Both the position numbers and the translations under genes were made by a program. A DNA stretch of 64,000 nucleotides from Candidatus Haiyanarchaeum thermophilum (lineage in GTDB: Archaea; Nanobdellota; Nanobdellia; JAPDLS01; Haiyanarchaeaceae). Below the pieces are notes generated by a model that saw only the letters and a list, made by a program, of their open reading frames with translations, did no database searches and was not told the DNA's origin. The DNA is taken from positions 1 through 64,000 of the forward strand of contig JAPDLS010000002.1 in assembly GCA_025920425.1 (NCBI GenBank). The letters are read 5' to 3'. How positions within the stretch are numbered: the stretch's first letter is position 1; each line of letters begins with the position of its first letter. Of the stretch, positions 39,701 through 48,302 are shown piece after piece.

Positions 39701-42700
39701 TTCCAGACTCATCTGTTGTGAAAGTATATTTAATCCCGCTTATCTCCAGAGAGAATGTACAGTTTGCCAGAGGGACTTGAGTTTCATTTCCAGCAACCAC
39801 ACTGAAAGTAAGTGGGGTAAAGAATGTATGGAGAAGTAAAGATACATTTGTCTCGAAAGTGAGTGGAATCTCATTAATTTCATACTTAGTTTTATTGAAG
39901 ATTTCCAACAGAAAATTGTGGGTGAAGCTTTGAGCAACATTTCTATTTATGGCTTCTCCAAGTTTTATTCCCCAAGTGAATTTATTGACTTCCTTCGTTT
40001 CATCAACTTTGTAATTGAAGTAAGCACCACTCTCTCCTTTTTTCTCCCTTAGATCTGCATACAGATGTAAGTTCCTTGATCTAGAAAGAGAGATCAGCCC
40101 AACATACTTATGAAGCTTATTTACCCCGAATTCTGGCAATTGAACATTGAATTCTAAGGGAGAGTTTACCCAAGCAACCAAATCTGAAGTACTAGAGGAG
40201 GTAGTAGCTATACAAGCCAAACAATTAGTACAGCTTAAACTTTCTTCGTTCATATTTCTAGTGAAATTTATTGTTCCTACTACCCTGAGAACCGATGGAT
40301 CTATGTCCAACCCACTTAATTTTTCCTTTATTCTTACCTCACTGAACTTTAACTCAACTACACTTATTGGAAGCAGATTCCAAACTCCTCTTTGGTAATA
40401 AGCATCTCTAACCTCCTCTGAAGAAAGGCTCCTATTATAAATCTTCAATTCATCAATTATCCCTTGGGAAGATTCACCAATCTTTAGAGGATTGGAGGAA
40501 GTAGCTAAGGGAGAGGAAGGAGTAGCAGATTGGGCATCCAGCTGATCATTGATGTAGATCTTCATCATCCCTTCACTCCAGTTCCACGTGACTGTAATTA
40601 AATTCCATTCTCCCAGCTTTATCGAGTGGTTGCTGGTTAAGGAATAAGTATTACCCCCAATTACTATTGAGAACTTTACACGAGCTTCTGAATTTTGTGG
40701 GATAATTTCCAATGAGTACTGACCCCTCTTATCTACAATGCGCCCTCTAGCTCCGAAGACCCATGTTTGGAGAGTAATGCCCTCTCTTGGATTTAGAGTT
40801 GGAGAGTTTTCTACTAGAATACCTGAGTCACTGAGTAATGGAGCAATTTGAATCCCATATCCAACTACTCCTCCTACCCATGGATAGGGTTGAATGTGGT
40901 CTATGTGGCATTTTCCATCAGCTTGATAAGCTCCGTATACGTACAGAACTCCATGGTTTTCATATCCACTATGATCATTGATCTGGGGAGCATAGAGCTG
41001 GTGGGAATTGTGAGAGACCAATTTACATGCTAGGGGAGCTCCTTCATCGAACCCCCAAAAGCCCACTAAACTACTCTCTATGCCGTAGCTGATCCAAGCA
41101 CTGGTAAAGTAATCATTGGGAGTACCTAAGCTGAGTGGATCATTTGGACGTAGCAGTGAAACACTTTCATCCCAAAAGAAGATCTTAAGCCTACGCAGAT
41201 TCCAAGCAAGCTCTCCACTCACTTGTAGTACTAACAAGTAAGTAGCTTCCTCTCCAGGTTCGAGTACCAAATCAAATCTCTTACTTTCCCTAATCTTGTA
41301 TACGTTCTGGCTTCTTAAGGTCTTATTTTCCCCTTCCCTACATAGTATGAAGCCCAGCACCTCCTCCCATCCACTTCTTTGCCTAAGCTTTCTGAGATCA
41401 TAAATTTCCTCCTTGAATCTTCCATTTTCCTCAACGCTCATTCGAGTTGATGGATTCAAATCATTCCTATAGCCTGAGAAGGAATTCAGGTTTATCCCAT
41501 CTGTACCAAATAGTAAGAAGCCATTGGTGAGGTTTGTACCGCCTGTATTCTTCACCGTAATCACTAGAGAAAATACGTCTGATGAATTATCGAAGCTTGG
41601 ACAGCCACTAGGACCACTAAAGAATTGGCATGCCAAAGCTTCTCTATTTTTCTTAATGCAGTTTCTATATCCACAATATGCTCCTATCTTGTTGATTACG
41701 AAGAACTGAGTGATAGTAGCATCTGTGAAATTTCCAACGAATCCACTGGGAGAACAAGTTACATCCTTTACAATTATTCCTAGCTGTTCATTCACACACA
41801 CCCCATTACCATCCCCACTATTTCCACAGTCCTTTGGGAATTCGCCTCCTATCTTTTTGGTAGAATCACAAATGCAAACTGCTCTTCCACTTTGATCCCT
41901 AATAGTTCTAGTAAACTTAGGTATTGAGTAAGGATCCCAACAATTTTCTCCATAGAAGCAACCACTTTCTATTAGATTGATGAATTTTTGTGGGTCATCT
42001 CCGTCACACCATCCTATCCCTGCTTGACCTAGAATTCCACACATCCAAGAATATAATGGATTCCAAGATAAAAGTTGGCAGAGTACAGAGATGAAATCAT
42101 ATGTCTCCTTCGGAATTCCATAAGTGAAGTTCTTCTGATAAAGCGTAATCTCGGCTAAGTTAGGAGCACTTCCAGTTGTATAGCCATAACAGCTATTGCT
42201 ACAATCTCTGCATACACAATGTGTACCTAAGTTATGAGCAGTATCACAACCAGTGAGTAAGTTCCCCCCTCCAGTACATCCCCCAAAGCAAGTACCAGAC
42301 CAATACCAACAGTCACCGACTCTCCAACTCCATTGCAACAAAGGTATCCCAACTCCTTTTATTCCCTTACCCTGACAGAGGGAGATCAAAGCGTAGCTGT
42401 TGCCTTGAGTTCTGAATTCGCCACATCTACTTACTACCCATCCTCCTCCATTACTTTCTACGCTAGGACAGCACCACCACGGTATATTACATCTATACAC
42501 TTCAGCCCCACACCGTAAGTTGTTAGCACAAGTAGATCTGCTGGCAAAATCATAACCTTGACATACTCTGTTTTGACCACAACTCTTTCCAAAAGTACTG
42601 GAAGAAACAGCACAATCGCAGAAAAGCTTAGCCTCAGGATCCCTAAACGTAAATCCTACTAAACAGATCCCCATATCTCCTCTTATGGCAGCATCATTAT

Positions 42701-44399
42701 CCTTTGGTACGATCATCTTCACCTGAGTTGTTTTATAGGCACATGGATAAATTACTCCATCCCAAACCCATGGATTGGGAGGTATCCACTCCCACTTGCA
42801 TCTGGTCATAGCTCCTCCATAATAACAGGTTTCTCCAACAGAATAGCCCGATAGCCAAGCTGAGTAACAATCTGAAGAGTCAAAATACCAAGGTACTTGA
42901 TCACAGTTCTTGGGATAACAAGCCCCGCTTGGGTATTCTTTACAACCAAAGTACTTAATACACCTCTGATTATTTTGAATACAATCCTTAGCACATTTGT
43001 TGAGTTTAACCCCCGGTATCAAACATCTTCCGAAAAACCAAAATTTACAACACTCCTCATGCGAATATTTATAGATAGTAGCCTTATCTCCGAGGAGTTT
43101 AGAAGAATCGTAATCACAGAGGGCCCAACTCTTCTCATAACCCCAAGCCTCCCAATGCCACATACAGTCAGTAGTTCCTTCCCAAACATAATCAGGAGGA
43201 CAACCCGCCTCAGGTCCAATCAAAGTAACTATTACTCTGCCTCCCTGAGGGCTTGAAGGTATATCTGAGGTAAAGCCAAAGTATCCATTTTGATCTGTAG
43301 TTCCATTCTGAACGAGAGCTATACAGCCCAAAGTATTCGAGGAGTAATTACAATCATAAGTCCTGTAATGTGGCCCAAAATATTCGCTGCAAGTATGGAA
43401 GACTGTATACTCCACCTTGATAGCTATGTAGTCTACATAATATGTACCTGAGCCACTTCCACTATATGTGTATTCCAACCTCACTGCTATGTTGTTTACC
43501 TCATCAACACCCCAACCACTTCCAGTGATATCTATTATGTCACTACCCTCACTACTCCTCTTTGGCACTTGGTAAGAATTCCATATTCCTCCCTTCATCA
43601 CTCTAACTGACAAGCTAGAGTTCTCAATATTATCAGTATAACTTTCGATTATCAGATAAACTTTCTCAATTGTATAGCTTGGTAATAAGTTAAAATTGAA
43701 CAGAGTGTATTCTTGAGTTGAGCCATCTGAGGAAGTATAAGCTCTACGATCGTCGCTAGCCATCACATCACTTACATTCACCCATCCATTTCCTCCTCCC
43801 ACTCCTGAAGGAGGGTTTATCAGCTCCTTCTTTTCACCACACCCCTTAAACCCAACACACGTAAATGAGCCACAATCAACAGTTTTAGCTATTTCATTTT
43901 TATCAGTTACTGAAAAAACCGTGACCTCTTTATTGGGGTAAGGTAATCCTTCACACTTATAGTGAGTATCATTCTTACATCCAGCCCATTGGAATCCTAC
44001 GAACATGCACAGATGTTGCTTATCGGTTGGTATGGTACTCTCACAATTTGGATCACTAAGATTGCAGATCTCAATCACATTTCCTGTTGATGTATTTATA
44101 CATCCTTTATTCGAGTCACACTTGGTTTCAGGAGGACATGGAAGTTCTGTAGTACCTGAGACAAATACTTGGATTCCAATACTGTCTCCTGCATTAAAAT
44201 TACCAATATTCAATCCTCCCTCATCATCAAGCTGCCCTTCAACTACTGTTCCATCTTTCCACACTCTCACATAAATCGTTTGTACGGGGGCTTCCTCGAT
44301 TGGGATGCGAGGAATGTATAGAGCTCTAGGAGGAGATACCATCACCACTAATCCACATACAATCATAACTACAAGCGTAATCCAAATCCTCAAACGCAT
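36786..44399 (-). CDS. Giant Cys-rich secreted surface protein (2537 aa) with LamG-like domain and DUF4114-like C-terminus
   Basis: Signal-like N-terminus MRLRIWITLVVMIVCGLVVMVSPPRA; LVGFWGFDEG...GIIDELKIYNRSLSSEEV; C-terminal FEDLKGGGDGDYEDRV. Confidence 0.8.
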   Translation of the reverse strand: MRLRIWITLVVMIVCGLVVMVSPPRALYIPRIPIEEAPVQTIYVRVWKDGTVVEGQLDDEGGLNIGNFNAGDSIGIQVFVSGTTELPCPPETKCDSNKGCINTSTGNVIEICNLSDPNCESTIPTDKQHLCMFVGFQWAGCKNDTHYKCEGLPYPNKEVTVFSVTDKNEIAKTVDCGSFTCVGFKGCGEKKELINPPSGVGGGNGWVNVSDVMASDDRRAYTSSDGSTQEYTLFNFNLLPSYTIEKVYLIIESYTDNIENSSLSVRVMKGGIWNSYQVPKRSSEGSDIIDITGSGWGVDEVNNIAVRLEYTYSGSGSGTYYVDYIAIKVEYTVFHTCSEYFGPHYRTYDCNYSSNTLGCIALVQNGTTDQNGYFGFTSDIPSSPQGGRVIVTLIGPEAGCPPDYVWEGTTDCMWHWEAWGYEKSWALCDYDSSKLLGDKATIYKYSHEECCKFWFFGRCLIPGVKLNKCAKDCIQNNQRCIKYFGCKEYPSGACYPKNCDQVPWYFDSSDCYSAWLSGYSVGETCYYGGAMTRCKWEWIPPNPWVWDGVIYPCAYKTTQVKMIVPKDNDAAIRGDMGICLVGFTFRDPEAKLFCDCAVSSSTFGKSCGQNRVCQGYDFASRSTCANNLRCGAEVYRCNIPWWCCPSVESNGGGWVVSRCGEFRTQGNSYALISLCQGKGIKGVGIPLLQWSWRVGDCWYWSGTCFGGCTGGGNLLTGCDTAHNLGTHCVCRDCSNSCYGYTTGSAPNLAEITLYQKNFTYGIPKETYDFISVLCQLLSWNPLYSWMCGILGQAGIGWCDGDDPQKFINLIESGCFYGENCWDPYSIPKFTRTIRDQSGRAVCICDSTKKIGGEFPKDCGNSGDGNGVCVNEQLGIIVKDVTCSPSGFVGNFTDATITQFFVINKIGAYCGYRNCIKKNREALACQFFSGPSGCPSFDNSSDVFSLVITVKNTGGTNLTNGFLLFGTDGINLNSFSGYRNDLNPSTRMSVEENGRFKEEIYDLRKLRQRSGWEEVLGFILCREGENKTLRSQNVYKIRESKRFDLVLEPGEEATYLLVLQVSGELAWNLRRLKIFFWDESVSLLRPNDPLSLGTPNDYFTSAWISYGIESSLVGFWGFDEGAPLACKLVSHNSHQLYAPQINDHSGYENHGVLYVYGAYQADGKCHIDHIQPYPWVGGVVGYGIQIAPLLSDSGILVENSPTLNPREGITLQTWVFGARGRIVDKRGQYSLEIIPQNSEARVKFSIVIGGNTYSLTSNHSIKLGEWNLITVTWNWSEGMMKIYINDQLDAQSATPSSPLATSSNPLKIGESSQGIIDELKIYNRSLSSEEVRDAYYQRGVWNLLPISVVELKFSEVRIKEKLSGLDIDPSVLRVVGTINFTRNMNEESLSCTNCLACIATTSSSTSDLVAWVNSPLEFNVQLPEFGVNKLHKYVGLISLSRSRNLHLYADLREKKGESGAYFNYKVDETKEVNKFTWGIKLGEAINRNVAQSFTHNFLLEIFNKTKYEINEIPLTFETNVSLLLHTFFTPLTFSVVAGNETQVPLANCTFSLEISGIKYTFTTDESGIARISRGSIPPINKYELVLFSVENCKRDGNDIKNLTVTVYNTSNAEIIIYGDKSTGICRYDVSLPPDAICNDTTCFCYVPFTILSINGTNESLGGRCYLNFSESPGGMGIAVRLVEKVRRIPVPNYVVVVYDPHSNKWYKNVSDENGSLIVNLSHLNYIDVYAYLYNLEGYPISVSRILENERISLSMMGNSLEINFKLNGKEFNGNVSILNGTDLSQQIASGLISNGRASLYLIDWDYPLVLKISDPSSDYVYYHSFLVNGTNKVVYNNFSIGLSMIPDATFSLAREMVVEENLGFDRVNQPFTFKFEYEPLTVADCREIRIFENYTVQINDGTGISNVLVELPYQVIQDDKATSTCELLMLLNLSRNSNKSFLILYANPYPKDYPADWGIINETEWSISNNLAKIVYSKDCRELTGACIEQFSMNGMNYASALLWDATKTIEGSHEFKASVDGSIMKCAQIKYDVFDILMVQVPATTLVRREKVTHRVVRETCMFKDNTIVLEEFKVYVIGPYSINLSLRNSAAREFGEIMIDGNVFTHDTQFSGKTKEITYFSPTLRKVLGFIISREISNISVKFDNNVFRAANPYISNLYFSQGKRFDQDYALIPDYVKLQDVNDINIINLDFTQIRAIDLYNLENNGSAIFYSFHFISSGTEKNCGLDTAETEEDYVVGETCGYGLLRISGGLMRPGAHLVEFVAPTNLTDAAGIFPVEVRDELGSSLLDTSKYLTKCNVINNRFDCQVLYDEFGRRVDISKNGYMVQCIFYRSFGSFDLGRTFYAYYQAWIYPLEWEIKFDIIVNPFIELPIPVRIYEGNDQLRSILFEEEHGLQVWMRDHGFEVNVFDDELGIELFPAGKATLTLLNGHHGYPDPVGWYSGGFRSSTITQLGESLSIDSAQPFGVFLISEDLCSYGKCIFYTEIGRNEDGVDHAWIYKVKEIPLTYLIAFEDLKGGGDGDYEDRVILLEYSELY

Positions 44400-46864
44400 T
44401 CTTCCTTCACCACCACAGTATGTTGATGAATGGGTTTACTCCCAGTCTCATCCTGCGACAAGCAGCTATAAGTCAAATTTCTCCAACTGTTCTCACAAGG
44501 AGATATGTTTATCAATTTGCAACAGGGATAAATAGTTTCCCTTGGGGGTTGACCTAAGAAAGAGGAATATTTGAGCACAACACTCTCCTGATACTCTAAT
44601 GGACAGCAATAACTGTTTCTATTACATTCCAGCACCATTCCACTTTGAATTATTGAGTTCAAAGCCTCTCTGAACAGGCTTAGATTATGGTATGTGGAAC
44701 CATCCAGAGCTCCACTCTTCTTGTAATTTTCCAACATCTGGGACTGAATGCTCTTACAGGCACAAGTCCCTGCTTCATCTGTAAGGCATCTATCTCCAAT
44801 TCTGTTTTGCTCTTGCTGGTTGCAGATGCAAATCGGGTTCACAGCTTCCTCCTTGGGATGCGTAAAGTTTAGCTTGTTTGAGGATGCAAATAGGAATTGC
44901 ATTGGAATACCAATTTTCATTATCAAATTGCTCCTTTTAAACTCTTCACTTTGTATGAGGCTCGTAGAAAAGGTCTCTCCTGAGCAAATTTCCTTGATTT
45001 TCACATCTACTTCCTTTACTTTAATCCTCCACCTAATAGGAGTTGAGCTCTCCAAGAGTGAGACAGAGATATTCTCGAACTCATTGAGGAAAGCATGTCT
45101 TAGACTCACGTTCAAAGCATCAAAGCAACTTGCACAGGAGCCGCAATTCCAAATTCTCACGGAAAGTCCATCATAGTTCTGGATAGTCTGGGTGCAGGAA
45201 GATATCATGCTTTCGCAATCTATATCACTTGGACAGCCCAGATTTCGGATTAGCCTGATCTTCCAATCTTCCCCCGGTATCCAAACTCCAGAGCTATCCT
45301 TTACCTTTAAGGTTTTGAGGAGGAATGCATCCCATCTAGATCTGAGAGCCCTGTCCAGTTCAAATTCCTGCCATCCTTGGATTCCTGAATAGTTTCCGAA
45401 CAAATATTCCTTAGCGTATGAATATAAGTCGGTAAAGCCTCGCAATGTAATCGTGGTAGCAATACTCACACAGTTCTGGAAGGAGAAACCACTTATGAGG
45501 GCCCCACCAGTATAGCAGAGTATCTCATTATCAGCTGGAACGAAGGAATAAGTAATTGATCCTCTTTCCGATTCTCCCCCAATCTTTACTTTTGGAAACT
45601 TGACTTCCTGAAGTTGTGGAACAAAATAAATGTAGCCTTCCAAGATTATATTCAAACTCTTATATTGTGTGGTCTCGAATTCGATTACTACACCACTCCT
45701 CTTATCGAAGTTTATCACTTTCCTTTCAATCTCAGGTATTTCCTCCCCCACATTCAACTTTCTAGGAGCATCACAGGCTGAACTTGGATTCAAGTTGATG
45801 TAAAACTCAAATTCCCTAGAGTTCTTATTCCATACAGATTTCAAGAAGATCCTCTTAGGGCCAGTACTAGTTTGAATAATTATGTTCTTACTCTTATTTC
45901 CCTCACAGAGCTCATCCAATACGAAGAAATCTCTACTCTTTATCTCTTGGAAGAGCAATGGCAGACCTTCGATTATTTGACTACCGTGAAGGAACGTTTC
46001 ATATCTTGTAGTGGGGTCATTTTTATTTATCACAGAAATGTTTATAGTGCCCTCAGCTTTAGGATAAATCATCCTTATTATATAATCATTCTCCAAATAT
46101 ACACGCTTCAATTCCCCTTCATAGATGATGGAATTACTGTCCTCAGAAACTTTTGTTAAGTTGACCAGATTTTGAGAAACAATTGAAAATTCAGGTCTTT
46201 TCCCGATCAACTCATCTACTTTACTCAAACCTACAAAGATGGAAAGACTTTCCACTTTTCGCAGTAATTCTTCTTCAGTAGGAAAGCATACGATAGGATA
46301 TTTATGGATGTAAGCCACTATATCCCTTATATCGATTACTCCATCCCCATTAGCATCACATATCGGATCATACTCTGGATCCCCCACAGCCTTTCCAAAT
46401 TTTACCCTACATCTTTCTAAGTATATGAGAAGGTCATCAGCATTTATTACTCCATCCCCATTAGCATCACATATCGGATCATACTCTGGATCCCCCACCT
46501 TCTTCCCGAACTTCTTGATGCAATCCCCGATGTAGTACTTCCAATAATAGATTTGGTCAAATGGAATGTAGGGGAAATATTCTCGAGGAAGGAGAAACAC
46601 CTTATCACACCCTGTAATGTTAGCGAAAACATTCGTACCTGCAGCAAGCAAGGCGAGCTCAAGTTTATGTCTCCTCTCCTGTTCTATCATTCTTCTTTGC
46701 TTCTCCACCTTCTCGATCGAGGAAATCATTTGTACCCTAATGTCAGAAGATCTACCCAAGCTACTGATATATAGGCCGAGATTTATGAGTGCTATTATTA
46801 CAGAAATCAATATTGCGATGATAATGATTAAGTTCGCTTGCCCCCTAATATTCCCACCCCACAA
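44390..46864 (-). CDS. Membrane-anchored Cys-rich surface protein with dockerin-like EF-hand pair
   Basis: N-terminal TM; two copies of GDPEYDPICDANGDGVI; GSCASCFDALNV. Confidence 0.7.
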   Translation of the reverse strand: MWGGNIRGQANLIIIIAILISVIIALINLGLYISSLGRSSDIRVQMISSIEKVEKQRRMIEQERRHKLELALLAAGTNVFANITGCDKVFLLPREYFPYIPFDQIYYWKYYIGDCIKKFGKKVGDPEYDPICDANGDGVINADDLLIYLERCRVKFGKAVGDPEYDPICDANGDGVIDIRDIVAYIHKYPIVCFPTEEELLRKVESLSIFVGLSKVDELIGKRPEFSIVSQNLVNLTKVSEDSNSIIYEGELKRVYLENDYIIRMIYPKAEGTINISVINKNDPTTRYETFLHGSQIIEGLPLLFQEIKSRDFFVLDELCEGNKSKNIIIQTSTGPKRIFLKSVWNKNSREFEFYINLNPSSACDAPRKLNVGEEIPEIERKVINFDKRSGVVIEFETTQYKSLNIILEGYIYFVPQLQEVKFPKVKIGGESERGSITYSFVPADNEILCYTGGALISGFSFQNCVSIATTITLRGFTDLYSYAKEYLFGNYSGIQGWQEFELDRALRSRWDAFLLKTLKVKDSSGVWIPGEDWKIRLIRNLGCPSDIDCESMISSCTQTIQNYDGLSVRIWNCGSCASCFDALNVSLRHAFLNEFENISVSLLESSTPIRWRIKVKEVDVKIKEICSGETFSTSLIQSEEFKRSNLIMKIGIPMQFLFASSNKLNFTHPKEEAVNPICICNQQEQNRIGDRCLTDEAGTCACKSIQSQMLENYKKSGALDGSTYHNLSLFREALNSIIQSGMVLECNRNSYCCPLEYQESVVLKYSSFLGQPPRETIYPCCKLINISPCENSWRNLTYSCLSQDETGSKPIHQHTVVVKEECV
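46335..46498 (-). repeat. Tandem duplication inside the dockerin-like region (two 53-bp identical copies 111 bp apart)
   Basis: ATTACTCCATCCCCATTAGCATCACATATCGGATCATACTCTGGATCCCCCAC at 46335-46387 and 46446-46498. Confidence 0.9.
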
Positions 46865-47469
46865 CTCCTAGTTTTTAGGAATGGATCGTAAACTCTCAGA
46901 ATAGCCTCATAGAGTGCAGGAATCTCAGCACTTTTATTCCAACAAACACTCTGATCGATTTCCACATCTTTAAAGTCTCCATATTTCATATAATAAAGTG
47001 TTGAAAATCCATATGGAATTGGGAATTCCATGTTGGAAGGATTCATATAATAATGCTGCAAGTCCATGTAAGAGCAGGGAAGTCTGTCCACAGTTTCATT
47101 TGGCCTATTCGTCTGAATATTACTTATATCTATACTATCTATCCTCCCATCATCGTTATAATCACATACCTTATCATAGCCCTTAGATCCAAGAAGGATA
47201 ATGCCTCCTACATTGTAAGCATCGAATAGGCACTTACAGTACAATGAGAGCTTCACCCCATAAAAGCTTAGAGCCTTATATCGGATATAATCATTTCCCA
47301 CTGAAGCTAGGAGGAAATAATCTAATTGTTGAAGTTTCTCGTGGCTGGAAACCTTTACCAATATATTTTCAGTTTGTAAGGAGGCGAATAAGTTATAGGC
47401 AAACATAGCCAGTACTCCAATGATCGCGATTAGTGCAAGCTCAAACACAGTTAATATACCTCTGCTCAT
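46828..47469 (-). CDS. Pilin-like membrane-anchored protein with a single EF-hand-like loop
   Basis: VFELALIAIIGVLAMFAYNLF N-terminal TM; CDYNDDGRIDSIDISNIQ. Confidence 0.6.
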   Translation of the reverse strand: MSRGILTVFELALIAIIGVLAMFAYNLFASLQTENILVKVSSHEKLQQLDYFLLASVGNDYIRYKALSFYGVKLSLYCKCLFDAYNVGGIILLGSKGYDKVCDYNDDGRIDSIDISNIQTNRPNETVDRLPCSYMDLQHYYMNPSNMEFPIPYGFSTLYYMKYGDFKDVEIDQSVCWNKSAEIPALYEAILRVYDPFLKTRSCGVGILGGKRT

Positions 47470-48302
47470 GTGAAGATCTGGAACAACTTTCCATAGGATT
47501 CTGGGCTGAAGTAATAAAACGTCACTTCCAGCACCCCAGCATGATCCGCTATTTCTTTTCTCTCTTCGAAGTACTTGATCCTTACAGGGATTTTAAGCGT
47601 ATACTTGCTTCCCTCCTCCAGAATTAACTCTACTAGATTCTCGTCCAATGTAGAGTATTTCTCAGCTTCTAGGATCTTAAGAGTAGGAGAGATCGAAACG
47701 GTTAACATTCCCAATGAAAAGGTACCAAGAAGTGCACTGGCTGCTACACTAGCAGCAGTACAACTTATATCCAGGATCCAACCCATTGAGTGAAGCCAGT
47801 TAACGAACTCTTCACCCCTCTTAGCAGCTTCTGTATTATTTAATCTTTCCATAGTGCTTAGAGTCATCCTTTCCCTTAACCTATAAGGATCTTCTAGATC
47901 TACTAATTTCGTCTCAAAGAAGTATACAATCTTCACGTTTTTTCCAGTGGGTAATCTTAATGCAGGTAACTCACTAGTGGAGGAATGATAGTAAGCTTCT
48001 ATACAATCAATATATCTATCCTCCACGAACTTCCTCACATCAATTACTCCAGGATGTACTTGTCTTTGGATTATTGGTCGGTGGTTTTCATTATCATAAT
48101 AATAACTAATGCTTTCGTATGCAAAGCAATCTGCTGAAGTTACGAGCCTAGTAGCAACGGCATTTGCGAAGCTTTTGGCATCTGCCCAAGCAGTGAGGAT
48201 CCTTACATCTTCGAACTTGAGACCAATTCCTATCACCAACAGTGAGAAAACTAGTGTTACGATTACTAGATTTACGAAAGCTGTAGCTTCTATCTCTGGC
48301 AT
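47466..48302 (-). CDS. Membrane-anchored secreted protein of the pilus-like locus
   Basis: VNLVIVTLVFSLLVIGIGLKF N-terminal TM; 4-bp overlap with next gene. Confidence 0.55.
   Translation of the reverse strand: MPEIEATAFVNLVIVTLVFSLLVIGIGLKFEDVRILTAWADAKSFANAVATRLVTSADCFAYESISYYYDNENHRPIIQRQVHPGVIDVRKFVEDRYIDCIEAYYHSSTSELPALRLPTGKNVKIVYFFETKLVDLEDPYRLRERMTLSTMERLNNTEAAKRGEEFVNWLHSMGWILDISCTAASVAASALLGTFSLGMLTVSISPTLKILEAEKYSTLDENLVELILEEGSKYTLKIPVRIKYFEERKEIADHAGVLEVTFYYFSPESYGKLFQIFT

Noticed and set aside
36786-44399. Numerous 60-120 aa plus-strand ORFs across the giant surface gene
   Set aside because: All lie antisense to a continuous 2537-aa frame and show no recognisable domains.
46335-46498. 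53-bp direct repeats as a CRISPR array
   Set aside because: Only two copies, in frame and encoding an EF-hand motif; no further spacers or cas genes.
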